This document shows, in pieces, positions 1 to 8,670 of a DNA stretch of 64,000 nt. The DNA is from Paenibacillus lacisoli (GTDB lineage: Bacteria; Bacillota; Bacilli; Paenibacillales; Paenibacillaceae): contig NZ_JAUQTB010000002.1 in assembly GCF_030580655.1 (NCBI RefSeq), positions 62,001-126,000 on the forward strand, written 5' to 3'. The position numbers and the translations under genes are program-made. Within the stretch, counting starts at the first letter, position 1, and each line of letters opens with the position of its first letter. Below the pieces are notes generated by a model. The model saw nothing but the letters and a program-made list of their open reading frames with translations, was not told the DNA's origin and searched no databases.

Positions 1-299
1 AGCAGGATGTGCAGCAGACCGCCGCATCCGACGTTCTCCCCCCAGGAAAAATCATCGGTCGGACGCATATCATAGGTCGCAATCTCCCAGCAGCCACTCT
101 GCAGAACCATACCGGTCCTCTCCAGAAGATCATTCTCGATACAGCCGGGGCTAAGGTGGCCATGGCTCCTGCCGTCACAGCCCAGCAGCATAGCTGAACC
201 CTGTTTTCGGTACACATGTCCCTCTGCGAGGATTACAGTCGCGAGTACCCAGCGATCCGGTTCAACACGTCCCTGTCGGCAAATATCACTCATATGCAT
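1..299 (-). CDS. pucA: XdhC/CoxI-family xanthine dehydrogenase accessory protein, N-terminal part
   Basis: Only the first ~99 codons are here; the gene runs off the left edge. The translation carries XdhC-family hallmarks: VLATVILAEG near the start, GSAMLLGCDG, then LSPGCIENDLLER with the conserved GC(I/V)E, and DDFSWGENVGCGGLLHIL with the conserved W-G..CGG. Family knowledge: XdhC/PucA proteins handle the molybdenum cofactor for xanthine dehydrogenase. The ATG at 299 (ATGCATATG) has GGGAGGAGGT seven bases upstream; an in-frame GTG lies just before it. It is the last visible gene of the minus-strand purine cluster, so structural xanthine dehydrogenase genes probably lie to the left. The symbol follows Bacillus subtilis and is an inference. 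Confidence 0.85.
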   Translation of the reverse strand, partial: MHMSDICRQGRVEPDRWVLATVILAEGHVYRKQGSAMLLGCDGRSHGHLSPGCIENDLLERTGMVLQSGCWEIATYDMRPTDDFSWGENVGCGGLLHIL

Positions 300-344
300 C
301 ACTCATACCTCCTCCCGCACTTTAAACCCTGACCGTACGGCCTC

Positions 345-1673
345 CTAAACGGTAATTTTCCGGGTCAGTCTGGCAATCGACTTGTCTGCTTCCCTCAGAA
401 CGATAGAGCGGTCCATCGTCAGTACTTTGCGGTTCTCGAATACGATGCTGCCGTCAATGATCACGGTGTCCACGGTGCTTCGTGTCGCAGAGTAGACCAC
501 ACGCGAGTAAATATCTGTTTCGTAAGACGGGTACGTATGGTAATCATCGAGATCAAGCAGGACGAGATCCGCCTTTTTGCCCGGCTCCAGACTGCCAATC
601 TCCCGCTCCATCCCCAGTACCTCTGCACCGCCCATCGTGGCCATACGAAGAACAGTACGGGCATCCATTACGGTCGGGCCATGCTGTACCTTCTGGATTA
701 ACGCAGCGAGCCTCATTTCCTGAAACATGTCGAGATTGTTATTGCAGGGAGCGCCGTCCGCGCCGATCCCGACCTGAATCTGACGGTTCATCAAATCCGG
801 AATTTCTGCGATGCCTGAAGCAAGCTTCAGATTGGAGCCAGGGCAGTGGGTAACCTTGACGCCGCGCTTCTTGATAATCTCCTTCTCCTCTTCACTCAGC
901 CAGACACAGTGTGCCAGCACCAGCCGCGAGTTGGCCAATCCGATGTGATCCAGGTATACAATGTTGCGCATACCGCGCTCGGATTCTACCAGCTCGATCT
1001 CGCCCCGGTTCTCGGAAGCATGCGTATGGACCCGGACATGATATTGTGCAGACAGATCACGCACCTCGGTCAGCAGCTCCTCGGTACAGGAGACGACGAA
1101 TCTTGGACAAAACGCATATTGGATGCGTCCGCCGCCAAAGCCATTCCATTTTTCCAGCAAATCCACACTCTGCTGCAGAGATACTGAAGTTGTCTCACGC
1201 AGTGGAATAGGAACCTCGGAGCCATGGTCCATCATCACTTTGCCGGAAATGACACGAATCCCGCTCTGGGCCATCGCCTGAAAAGCGGACTCCGTATGAT
1301 TAACTGTCTCCATATCCATAATCGTCGTCGTTCCGCTGGAGATCAGTTCACCAATGCCAAGCAAAGCCGAATAAAAGACCGACTCTTCATCATGAGCCGC
1401 TTCAAGCGGCCAGATCCGTTTGCGCAGCCAATCCATCAGTTCCATATCGTCCGCTCTGCCGCGGAACAACGTCTGGCAAAGATGAATATGAGTCTGTATA
1501 AATCCCGGCAGCAGAACTTTGCCTCTCGCATCAATGACACGGTCAGCCGGCAGATCGATGCTGGGTCCCATTTGAATAATTAGATTATTTTCAATATAAA
1601 CATCACCCGTGTAGACTTCCTCCCGGGCATTCATCGTCATGATTTGTGCACCTTTGATCAGAATGGAGCTCAT
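345..1673 (-). CDS. TRZ/ATZ-family amidohydrolase, probable purine (guanine/8-oxoguanine/5'-deoxyadenosine) deaminase
   Basis: A 442-residue metal-dependent amidohydrolase. The N-terminal beta segment (ILIKGAQIMTMN) is followed by the metal motif THIHLCQ, WLRKRIWPLE, HTHASENRGE, the metal/catalytic stretch LAHCVWLSEEE, HCPGSNLKLASG and GADGAPCNNNLDM. This pattern fits the guanine, 8-oxoguanine and 5'-deoxyadenosine deaminase group of the family. Bacillus subtilis uses an unrelated cytidine-deaminase-like guanine deaminase, so guanine to xanthine is the likely role given the puc neighbours and the XdhC gene beyond it; substrate is inference. The ATG at 1673 has AGGGGGG eight bases upstream; the frame stays open further upstream but that part overlaps pucG. 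It starts 26 bases after pucG. Confidence 0.85.
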   Translation of the reverse strand: MSSILIKGAQIMTMNAREEVYTGDVYIENNLIIQMGPSIDLPADRVIDARGKVLLPGFIQTHIHLCQTLFRGRADDMELMDWLRKRIWPLEAAHDEESVFYSALLGIGELISSGTTTIMDMETVNHTESAFQAMAQSGIRVISGKVMMDHGSEVPIPLRETTSVSLQQSVDLLEKWNGFGGGRIQYAFCPRFVVSCTEELLTEVRDLSAQYHVRVHTHASENRGEIELVESERGMRNIVYLDHIGLANSRLVLAHCVWLSEEEKEIIKKRGVKVTHCPGSNLKLASGIAEIPDLMNRQIQVGIGADGAPCNNNLDMFQEMRLAALIQKVQHGPTVMDARTVLRMATMGGAEVLGMEREIGSLEPGKKADLVLLDLDDYHTYPSYETDIYSRVVYSATRSTVDTVIIDGSIVFENRKVLTMDRSIVLREADKSIARLTRKITV

Positions 1674-1699
1674 CTTTATTCCCCCCTGCATGAACCGGC

Positions 1700-2950
1700 T
1701 CAGCGCATGGCTTGTTGTATAATTGAATCTTCCCGGGTGTAACGGTGGAGTGCAGCCTGAACTCCTTCTCCTGCAGGAAGCTTCATACCCTGGTGGATCA
1801 ATACCGCTTCCAGTGCCATCAGAACCTGTAAAATATTCGTTTTGCGGCAGCTGTAGCCCATTGTTCCGATCCTCCATATTTTTCCTTGAAGCGGTCCGAA
1901 CGAACCTGCAATTTCTACGCCAAAATGATTCAGCAGCATTTGACGCGTGAACTCTCCGTTAACCGAACTTGGGATTTGAACACATGTCACTACAGGCAGC
2001 TTGCTGGTTTTATCACCATACAGCTGAAGCCCCATAGCTTGAAGCCCGGCGACCAATGCCTCCTCATTCAGCTTGTGCCTCGCAAAACGGGCCTGTAATC
2101 CCTCCTCCAGAATGACCTGAAGACCTTCATGCAGTCCGTACTGCATAGAAGTGGCCTCGGTATGATGATTAAGTCGTGATGGGCCCCAATAATCCTGCAG
2201 CTGGCTCAGGTCCAGATAGTTGCTGTTGATGCGCAAATGTGAGCTCTCTGCCTCACTGTTCTGCAGACCTTTTTCAACAGATCTCCGCTGCTTCAGCCGT
2301 CTTTCTACTCGATCATTATAGGTAATCGGGGCAAGGCCTGAAGGAATGGACAGGCACTTCTGCGTCCCTCCAATCACGGCGTCCAGCTTCCATTCGTCGG
2401 TCTCCACCGGTGTACCGCCCAATGTGGCTACCGCATCCGTCACAAGCAGAATATCCAGCTCCCGGCAGGCAGTACCTACCTCACCCAGCGGCTGCATTTG
2501 ACCTGTAGAGGTTTCTCCGTGCACAACAGCAACCAGCGAAGGCTTGTGCCGATGTATGGACTGAATGATGACTTCCGGATCAAACACGGAGCCCCACTCC
2601 TGCTGGAGGGTAATCACTTCTGCACCGCAGCGTTCGGCAATCTCGACCAGCAGGAGGCCAAAACGGCCGAATATAGGAACAAGCACAACATCGCCCGGTA
2701 CGATCAGACTGACGAGTACGGCCTCCAGACCTGATCGAGACGTTCCATCGACAGGAAAAGCCCATTCATTGGCGGTGCAGAATACCTCTCTCAGCATTTC
2801 CATGGATTCATTCATCAGCTGGGTAAATTCTGGATCAAACTGACCCAGCACCGGATAAGACATGGCCCTCAACACTCTTGGCTCGGCCTCTACGGGTCCC
2901 GGTGTCATAATCGTCCTTGAAGAAGGAGATAACGGTCTATAGTTCTTCAT
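1700..2950 (-). CDS. pucG: (S)-ureidoglycine-glyoxylate aminotransferase PucG
   Basis: A 416-residue class V, PLP-dependent aminotransferase. TPGPV near residue 16 and the PLP lysine K198 in GGTQKCLS identify the fold; SGTSRSG-type phosphate binding is at about residues 68-73 and the D-A-V aspartate at about 172. In the allantoin pathway PucG transfers the amino group of ureidoglycine to glyoxylate, giving oxalurate and glycine. It lies directly after pucF: the ATG at 2950 has GGAGGGGGAG upstream and overlaps the pucF end by 14 bases, so they are translationally coupled. An earlier in-frame ATG at 2971 lacks a good ribosome site. Serine-glyoxylate or alanine-glyoxylate transaminase would be the alternative reading from sequence alone; context favours PucG. 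Confidence 0.88.
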   Translation of the reverse strand: MKNYRPLSPSSRTIMTPGPVEAEPRVLRAMSYPVLGQFDPEFTQLMNESMEMLREVFCTANEWAFPVDGTSRSGLEAVLVSLIVPGDVVLVPIFGRFGLLLVEIAERCGAEVITLQQEWGSVFDPEVIIQSIHRHKPSLVAVVHGETSTGQMQPLGEVGTACRELDILLVTDAVATLGGTPVETDEWKLDAVIGGTQKCLSIPSGLAPITYNDRVERRLKQRRSVEKGLQNSEAESSHLRINSNYLDLSQLQDYWGPSRLNHHTEATSMQYGLHEGLQVILEEGLQARFARHKLNEEALVAGLQAMGLQLYGDKTSKLPVVTCVQIPSSVNGEFTRQMLLNHFGVEIAGSFGPLQGKIWRIGTMGYSCRKTNILQVLMALEAVLIHQGMKLPAGEGVQAALHRYTREDSIIQQAMR

Positions 2951-4238
2951 GTGCTCCCCCTCCATATCCATAGTAATACAGCATGCTTACCAGCAGTCTG
3001 AAGCCGTCTGTTACTTGCTCTGTTGATGTATACTCCAGCGGATTGTGGCTGATCCCGTCCCGGCTGGGCACGAAAATCATTGCGGTTGGACACAGCTCCC
3101 TGAACATCTGGCTGTCATGTCCCGCTCCACTGCTAAGCTTCATATAGGATAAGCCCAGCTGTTCACTAAAATAGGCTGCCTGCTTCATCATCCCTGGCTC
3201 CATCAGCACGGGATCCGTATGCATTCGTTCCATACAGACCAGCTCCAGTCCCCGCTCAGCTGCAATATCCTTGAACGCCGACGCCAGCCGTTGACCGCAC
3301 TGCTGCAGGACGGCAGCATCCGCATGGCGCAGGTCTACCGTAAAGTTCACGGCGCCCGGTACCACATTACTGGTGGACGGCTCAATCTGCAGGTGCCCGA
3401 CTGTCGCTACCAGCCCCTCCACTTCGCAGGCTGCCAGAGCCTCTGCGGACAAAATCATCTCCGCAGCTCCAGCCAATGCATCCTTGCGCCAGAGCATCGG
3501 GGTTGTTCCCGCATGGGACGCCTTGCCGCTGAGCAGGACCTCCCACCGCTTCTGCCCAACAATGGCGGTGACGACCCCGATCTGACTGCTGGTTCGCTCC
3601 AGCTCACATCCCTGTTCGATGTGGAGCTCCAGAAATGCGCCGGGGACTACAGCCGCCCGAGGGTCCTCATAACCACTGCCGGGCCCGAAGCCCGCATGCT
3701 CCATGGCCTGCAGCAGGGTTATACCCTCCCGGTCCCGCATATCCTGCAGTTCGTCGAGCCGGCGCGCACCGGTTATACTGCCGGAACCCCAATAGGCGAA
3801 AGGGAAACGGCTCCCTTCTTCTTCACTAAGCGAAATCGCAGATAATCCGCGGACCGGAGTGCCATAGCTGGCCTTCAGATAAGCAAGCGCGTAAACGGCT
3901 GCCAGGACACCAAGTGCTCCATCGTATTTGCCCCCGTGAGTCACCGAATCGATATGCGAACCGCTGATAACCGGAGGAAGCTCCGGCCGGCTTCCGTGGA
4001 GGCTGCCCGTCAGATTGCCCGCCCAGTCATAACGCGTCTCCAGCCCGCTCTCTTCCATGATTTCACGCACATAGCCCTGTGCTTGCACCCAGGTATCACT
4101 GTAGAGCAGACGCGTTACTCCACCTGCAGCATCAGCGCCATGCCGTGCCAGATGGTTTATTTGATCGTTTAATCGCTGTGCATATTGGTGGAACAGAGAG
4201 TTGGTGTGTTCCACCTTTGCATGTCGCTCCTTATACAT
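2937..4238 (-). CDS. pucF: Allantoate amidohydrolase (allantoate deiminase) PucF
   Basis: A 433-residue M20-family metallohydrolase that releases ammonia from allantoate to give ureidoglycine. Visible motifs are the metal site GSHIDSVTHGGKYDGALG, the catalytic SEEEGSRFPFAYWGS, LELHIEQGCELE, and C-terminal GAGHDSQMF with SHNPLEYTS, as in AllC/PucF and related carbamoylases. The ATG at 4238 overlaps the pucH stop by eight bases (ATGTATAA) with AGGGGTG upstream; a GTG three codons earlier is a less likely start. The tight overlaps on both sides indicate one polycistronic message with pucH and pucG. N-carbamoyl amino-acid hydrolases belong to the same family, but the position in the cluster settles the assignment. 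Confidence 0.92.
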   Translation of the reverse strand: MYKERHAKVEHTNSLFHQYAQRLNDQINHLARHGADAAGGVTRLLYSDTWVQAQGYVREIMEESGLETRYDWAGNLTGSLHGSRPELPPVISGSHIDSVTHGGKYDGALGVLAAVYALAYLKASYGTPVRGLSAISLSEEEGSRFPFAYWGSGSITGARRLDELQDMRDREGITLLQAMEHAGFGPGSGYEDPRAAVVPGAFLELHIEQGCELERTSSQIGVVTAIVGQKRWEVLLSGKASHAGTTPMLWRKDALAGAAEMILSAEALAACEVEGLVATVGHLQIEPSTSNVVPGAVNFTVDLRHADAAVLQQCGQRLASAFKDIAAERGLELVCMERMHTDPVLMEPGMMKQAAYFSEQLGLSYMKLSSGAGHDSQMFRELCPTAMIFVPSRDGISHNPLEYTSTEQVTDGFRLLVSMLYYYGYGGGAHEEL

Positions 4239-5637
4239 ACACGTCACCCCTGACCTGCTCCTGTGAAAGCCGGGAAGGGATATACCGTCCGGCTGCTCCC
4301 GGAATGACTCCTGTCTCGGATGTATACACCCGTTCTCCCCGGCAGAATACGGCTGAAATGCTGCAGGAGAATGACCGCCCCAGGTAAGGACTTTGAGTAT
4401 GACGATACAGCAGCTCCTCTGCTGTAAGCCTATAGGATTTGGTCATGTCGATAACTGCAATATCGGCGTCTTTTCCTACTGCAATCGATCCTTTGCAGTA
4501 ATCAAGTCCTGTGATGACAGCCGGATTCGCAGACAGGACAGCTGCGAGCCGGTGAAGTGCAATCCCCCGCTTCCGATACCCTTCCTCTAGCATCAACAGC
4601 ATCGTGCTCTGCGCCCCAGAAATTCCTCCCCATATGTCAAAATAATGCTCTGTTTTCTTCATTTCCGGAGGACAAGGCGAATGATCTGACGCAATGACAT
4701 CGATTAATCCTAATTGGAGAGCCTCCCATAATCTTGCCTGCTCTTCCTCGCTGCGGATCGGTGGTGCACACTTTGCAGCAGCACCCAGGAGGACAGCATC
4801 CTCTTCATTCAAACACAGATAATGCGGGCACGACTCCGATGTCACCGCCATTCCACGGGCCTTGGCATCCCGAATCAGTTCCAGCGCTTCCCGGCTGCTG
4901 ATATGAACAAAATGAAGCCGGCAGCCGGTAATTCTCGCATAAGCCAGCGCCCTGCCTACCGCCTCAACCTCCGCTGCGACCGGCCGCGACGCCAGATAGT
5001 TGCGGATTGGATCGCCTGGTGCCTGACGCATCTCCTGCGATAGCAGAGAAGTGATGGTGTCACTCTCCGCATGAAGGGCGAGCATCCCGCCAAGTCTGGC
5101 GATTTCCTGCATGCCGGCGAGCAGGGTCATATCATCTGCTCTTGCAAAGATATCCTCCCCTTCACCGCCCGGCTCAGACATAAAGGCCTTGAAGCCCGGT
5201 ACGCCCGCCTGATACAGACCGGCCAGCTTGCCACGGTTCCCAGGAACAAGTCCGCCCCACAGTGCAAAGTCAATGCGGGAATCGCTTTCCGCCAGAGAAC
5301 GTTTGACTTCAAAGGCCTCAACGTCAACCGTAGGCGGGACTCCATTCAGCGGCATATCTACGTAGGTCGTACATCCTCCGGCAGCCAAAGCAGCCGAACC
5401 TGTGGCAAAGCCCTCCCAGGAGCCGAGGCCTGGCTCGTTAAAATGGACATGGATATCGACAGCACCCGGCATAAGCACTTTACCGGCACAATCCATGACC
5501 TTCTCCGCAAGCAAAGGATCAATGTCCGCTTCCAGAAGGGTGATCCTGCCATCCTTAACCCCAATATCAAGGCTGTATTCGCCATCAGGCAGAATCACAG
5601 TGCCACCCTTCATGACAGTATCCAATTGAACTGGCAT
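4231..5637 (-). CDS. pucH: Allantoinase PucH
   Basis: A 468-residue dihydroorotase-like amidohydrolase that opens the hydantoin ring of allantoin. The binuclear metal site is clear: DIHVHFNEPG, the carboxylated lysine in PGFKAFMSEPGGEGED, HAESDTI, HFVHISS and the aspartate in SDHSPCPPEMK. The ATG at 5637 has GGGAAGTGAG upstream. It is followed with an eight-base overlap by pucF. A 91-base gap precedes it, long enough for its own promoter, and that gap has a partial match to the PucR box. Length and motifs are normal for AllB/PucH; hydantoinase is excluded mainly by context. Confidence 0.93.
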   Translation of the reverse strand: MPVQLDTVMKGGTVILPDGEYSLDIGVKDGRITLLEADIDPLLAEKVMDCAGKVLMPGAVDIHVHFNEPGLGSWEGFATGSAALAAGGCTTYVDMPLNGVPPTVDVEAFEVKRSLAESDSRIDFALWGGLVPGNRGKLAGLYQAGVPGFKAFMSEPGGEGEDIFARADDMTLLAGMQEIARLGGMLALHAESDTITSLLSQEMRQAPGDPIRNYLASRPVAAEVEAVGRALAYARITGCRLHFVHISSREALELIRDAKARGMAVTSESCPHYLCLNEEDAVLLGAAAKCAPPIRSEEEQARLWEALQLGLIDVIASDHSPCPPEMKKTEHYFDIWGGISGAQSTMLLMLEEGYRKRGIALHRLAAVLSANPAVITGLDYCKGSIAVGKDADIAVIDMTKSYRLTAEELLYRHTQSPYLGRSFSCSISAVFCRGERVYTSETGVIPGAAGRYIPSRLSQEQVRGDVYV

Positions 5638-5656
5638 AATGACTCACTTCCCTGAC

Positions 5657-5669
5657 TGTTTATGGTTAA
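5657..5669. promoter_or_regulatory. Candidate PucR-box-like site upstream of pucH
   Basis: The gap between pucM and pucH contains ATGGTTAA at 5662-5669, seven of eight matches to the TTGGTTAA core described for Bacillus subtilis PucR boxes. The upstream half of that consensus (WWWCN) is not well matched. PucR is encoded in this window, so control is plausible, but the motif is short and AT-rich. Confidence 0.25.
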
Positions 5670-5728
5670 ACTTTAATTGTTGTATCGTTCTGCTTCAGTT
5701 TTCACAGGTCCTGTGTTGCGGCACATTA

Positions 5729-6106
5729 TCAGCTGCCACGATAGGTGCTGTATCCTCCCGGAGCGATAAGCAGCGGGATATGATAGCTGGCTGTTCGGTC
5801 GGCGATCGTAAAGCGAATCGGGATGATCTCGAACAAAACCGGCTCCATGTTATGATCACGCAGATAATCACCAGCATGAAATACCAGTTCATAAACCCCT
5901 TCCTGCATCTCTTTACCTGCCATAAAGGGAGCATCCACCCGTCCATCTGCATTCGTATACCGCTCTGAAATTTGTTCGCGTTCCACAACTTTTCCGTCAC
6001 GAAGGGCATAGAGCTGGATCAGAAGATGAACGGCCGGCCGGCCGTTAACCAGATTCAGTACATGCGAGGTAAGCTTACCGCCTGTTTCTGATGGTTCATT
6101 CATCAT
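5729..6106 (-). CDS. pucM: 5-hydroxyisourate hydrolase PucM (transthyretin-like)
   Basis: A 125-residue transthyretin-related protein that hydrolyses 5-hydroxyisourate to OHCU. It has the N-terminal LTSHVLN histidine motif, the arginine region around HLLIQLYAL, and the family C-terminal signature ending GGYSTYRGS. The start lies against the upstream OHCU decarboxylase stop: AGGGGTGA precedes ATG at 6106 and a second ATG at 6103, and a GTG at 6112 overlaps the stop codon. I chose 6106 for spacing. The order decarboxylase then hydrolase matches adjacent pathway steps. Confidence 0.93.
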   Translation of the reverse strand: MMNEPSETGGKLTSHVLNLVNGRPAVHLLIQLYALRDGKVVEREQISERYTNADGRVDAPFMAGKEMQEGVYELVFHAGDYLRDHNMEPVLFEIIPIRFTIADRTASYHIPLLIAPGGYSTYRGS

Positions 6107-6108
6107 TG

Positions 6109-6630
6109 TCACCCCTGTTCCGTTAGCAGCTGCTCAGCATTCCAGTCCTGAAGTCGAAAGCCGGCAATTTTATATACTTCCTGCAGGGCCGCTTTAAATT
6201 CCTGTTCCCGGTCCAGCTGTATCCTGCGCTTCAATTCATTCAAAATTAAATCTGCCGTCGAATGGCGTACAGCCATAATAAAAGGAAATCCGAATTTTCC
6301 GGTGTATTCACGGTTAAGCTGGCGGAGCTCTTCCAGGCCAGCTTCATGCATAGCCGCGATCCCTGCCCGCTGCTGCTCATGCTGGGAATGATCCGTCAGC
6401 TCCAGTCTGGCGCCCAGGTCAGGATGATTGCGCAGCAGCTTGAGCTGCCGCTCTTCATCGGCGGAAGCTACAATGCTGGAGGTGGCCGTATGCAGCTGCT
6501 CCCAGCTGGAGAAAGGCTTCTTCTCCCATACAAGCTCGGCAACCCAGGGAGAATGTTCATATATAGTTCCAAACGTATCGATAAATTGTTCAACCTTCCA
6601 TTGGTTGATCTCTTCCCAGGTAACTCCCAT
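6109..6630 (-). CDS. OHCU decarboxylase (2-oxo-4-hydroxy-4-carboxy-5-ureidoimidazoline decarboxylase)
   Basis: A 173-residue protein of the OHCU decarboxylase family, which makes (S)-allantoin. The catalytic histidine sits in RNHPDLGAR, with conserved FGFPFIMAVR and a C-terminal YKIAGFRL segment. In Bacillus subtilis this domain is the N-terminal half of PucL, fused to urate oxidase; here it is a stand-alone gene and no urate oxidase domain follows. ATG at 6630 has GGAGGT six bases upstream; an ATG 11 codons earlier (6663) has no ribosome site. It is the first gene of the minus-strand catabolic operon, after a promoter region holding a perfect palindrome. Confidence 0.9.
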   Translation of the reverse strand: MGVTWEEINQWKVEQFIDTFGTIYEHSPWVAELVWEKKPFSSWEQLHTATSSIVASADEERQLKLLRNHPDLGARLELTDHSQHEQQRAGIAAMHEAGLEELRQLNREYTGKFGFPFIMAVRHSTADLILNELKRRIQLDREQEFKAALQEVYKIAGFRLQDWNAEQLLTEQG

Positions 6631-6692
6631 CGTTTTACCTCCGGCATCTTTGTTGTTATTCATTGTAGGTTCGAACCGCCATTTATGGCAAT

Positions 6693-6718
6693 ATATTTAA
6701 CATCTATTTGTTAAATAT
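6693..6718. promoter_or_regulatory. Perfect 10-bp inverted repeat, candidate operator of the purine operon
   Basis: ATATTTAACA (6693-6702) and TGTTAAATAT (6709-6718) are exact reverse complements with a six-base spacer. The site lies 63-88 bases upstream of the OHCU decarboxylase start and downstream of the pucR terminator, so in the operon promoter region. TTTGTTAA resembles the PucR box core. PucR binding is an inference. Confidence 0.5.
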
Positions 6719-6776
6719 TATAACTCTTCTTTTTGTTTTTGTTCTTCATGCCTGATTCCCACTCTTTATTCTTATA

Positions 6777-6815
6777 AATAAAACACAAAACCTTCCATAC
6801 CTATCGTATGGAAGG
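6777..6815 (-). terminator. Intrinsic terminator of pucR
   Basis: A perfect 10-bp stem, CCTTCCATAC (6791-6800) with GTATGGAAGG (6806-6815), and a five-base loop, followed on the minus strand by TTTTGTGTTTTATTT. It separates pucR from the downstream catabolic operon. Confidence 0.9.
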
Positions 6816-6824
6816 CTGCTGATA

Positions 6825-8432
6825 TCATTTTTCTTTGATCTCTTTTTGCCCGCCTTTACGGAGAAAATTCATAAAAGTGAACACAATTTTGAGCTTTAAT
6901 AAATCATTTGTTTTCTTAAAATCCATCTGCAGCAGACTGCTGATCTTCTCCATTCTGTATGCCACCGTATTGCGATGGACATAAAGCTGCTTGGCGGCCT
7001 CATTAATCAGACCATCATTATCGATATAGGCTTCCAAAGTCTGCATCAGCATCGGGTTGGATTGGCTGTCATAGGATAAGGGCTCGAGAACCTTCTCACA
7101 ATACGTTCTCATTACATGATCAGGCACATGCTGGAACAGATACGCAAACTCCAGCGCCTGGAACTGCAGCACCGGATCCTTCATGCCAAAGCGGATCGCC
7201 AGGCACCTTGTATCCTGACACTCCTCGTAAGCTTCCCGAAGAGACTCCGGCTCAAGCTTAAGCCTGCTGATCCAGAACCGGGGCCCGCTTCCGTCCCCCG
7301 GTTTTGCAAGCTCTGCTGCATTGTCCCGGAACAGACACTCGAGCACATCTCCTGCATCCCGCTGATCCAGGCTGGCGTACAAGGATAGAATCCCCTGCTC
7401 CATCTGAAAATGAAGCGCTGGTCCGAGCTGTAAATGCGGATTGAAATGCAGCTCACGAAACAGGTGATCCAGCTGGTTTTCCCGGCTCAGACCACTGCCT
7501 TCCACGGTGGTCAGGACACATTGATAGGGACCCGCCAGCCAGTTCAAGCCCAGTTTATCTGTGAATGAAACTAGCTCGCCGAAGGACATTTTGCGTTCGA
7601 GATAGCGGGCTACAAGCTGCTGAACCTCCTCCTGTACGTTAGACAGAGCCTGATGACGTCCGGATAAGTCCATCGTAAATGCAAGCACATCTGCTGCCTG
7701 CCTGAACAACTCCTCCTCCGGACGCAGCGGCAATCCTCCTTCGGTAAAAACCAGCAGAGAACCCAGCAGCTCCTCATTACGCTGTATATGAATACGGTGA
7801 CAGCTTCCGCTGTTCCATTTAACACGGGTATATGCACTCTTCCATGGCCAGCCAGATAACAGACCGGCCTGCTCGGTGCAGCTATTCGGATCATACAGCA
7901 CATGTCCTCGTGAACCGACAATGACAACTGGATTGGCCAGAATCTGTTCCAATTCCGCGAACACATTGTCATGACGGCGGGATTGCAGGGCAAACTGCAT
8001 CAGCTGCTTCTGGCGTTCAAGCACAGACTGCAGCACACGCGTACTCCGTTCATGTTCTGCGCGGAACAAGGCGTTCATCTGGTCAGAGAACGTGAACTGG
8101 AACGGGAGTTCCAGCAGCGGGAGCTGCAGCCGGTCAGCTTCCTCAAGGAATGCGGACGGGATCCGCTCCCAGAATCGTCCGAGCTTGATACCCAGGCCGG
8201 CACAGCCTTTATCATTTAACTTCCGCATCAGCTGCCTTGCTTCACCCGGATTGTCTTTCATCGCAAATCCTGTCGTAAACAACATTTCGCCTGAACGGGT
8301 CCAGTCTGCAATATCCGGCGCATCAATCACATTAACGGATTTCATGGTTCTCGTAGTGCCTTGAACTCCGGCCACCAGCTTCGCTTCGGATAGCGGATAA
8401 ATTTGAAGCGCATCTTTTACCGTTAAGTGCAT
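6825..8432 (-). CDS. pucR: PucR-family transcriptional regulator of purine catabolism
   Basis: A 535-residue regulator with an N-terminal PucR-type purine-sensing domain (from TVKDALQIYPL to about residue 125), a middle GGDEF-like region, and a C-terminal PucR helix-turn-helix with NEAAKQLYVHRNTVAYRMEKI. The family activates purine-degradation genes when nitrogen is limiting and allantoin-type effectors are present. It stands upstream of the catabolic genes on the same strand with its own terminator. The ATG at 8432 follows AGAGGTG with six bases between; ATG at 8438 and GTG at 8441 sit too close to that site. CdaR-type regulators share the C-terminus, but context supports PucR. Confidence 0.88.
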   Translation of the reverse strand: MHLTVKDALQIYPLSEAKLVAGVQGTTRTMKSVNVIDAPDIADWTRSGEMLFTTGFAMKDNPGEARQLMRKLNDKGCAGLGIKLGRFWERIPSAFLEEADRLQLPLLELPFQFTFSDQMNALFRAEHERSTRVLQSVLERQKQLMQFALQSRRHDNVFAELEQILANPVVIVGSRGHVLYDPNSCTEQAGLLSGWPWKSAYTRVKWNSGSCHRIHIQRNEELLGSLLVFTEGGLPLRPEEELFRQAADVLAFTMDLSGRHQALSNVQEEVQQLVARYLERKMSFGELVSFTDKLGLNWLAGPYQCVLTTVEGSGLSRENQLDHLFRELHFNPHLQLGPALHFQMEQGILSLYASLDQRDAGDVLECLFRDNAAELAKPGDGSGPRFWISRLKLEPESLREAYEECQDTRCLAIRFGMKDPVLQFQALEFAYLFQHVPDHVMRTYCEKVLEPLSYDSQSNPMLMQTLEAYIDNDGLINEAAKQLYVHRNTVAYRMEKISSLLQMDFKKTNDLLKLKIVFTFMNFLRKGGQKEIKEK

Positions 8433-8582
8433 CCCCATCACCTCTTATATGTGACATGTTATGGTATATATATTCCTATATTGTTAATGATTATAACACG
8501 CATTATCGACCTATATCTAACACACCTCTAACACAAATAATGAATTTCTTTTGGCTTCAGCGTATTCATCTCATCCAGCACC

Positions 8583-8614
8583 AAAAAAGCCTGCAGCACA
8601 GCTGCAAGCTTTTT
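8583..8614 (-). terminator. Intrinsic terminator of the GGDEF-EAL gene
   Basis: GCCTGCAGC (8589-8597) pairs with GCTGCAAGC (8601-8609) with one mismatch. Six A residues on the plus strand left of the stem give a T tract on the minus strand. It lies 57 bases past the stop of the GGDEF-EAL gene; the other side also has a T run. Confidence 0.75.
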
Positions 8615-8670
8615 CAATAATATATAGTTCATCCATTCATTACGCTGACTTCAGGACTATGTCTTACATA

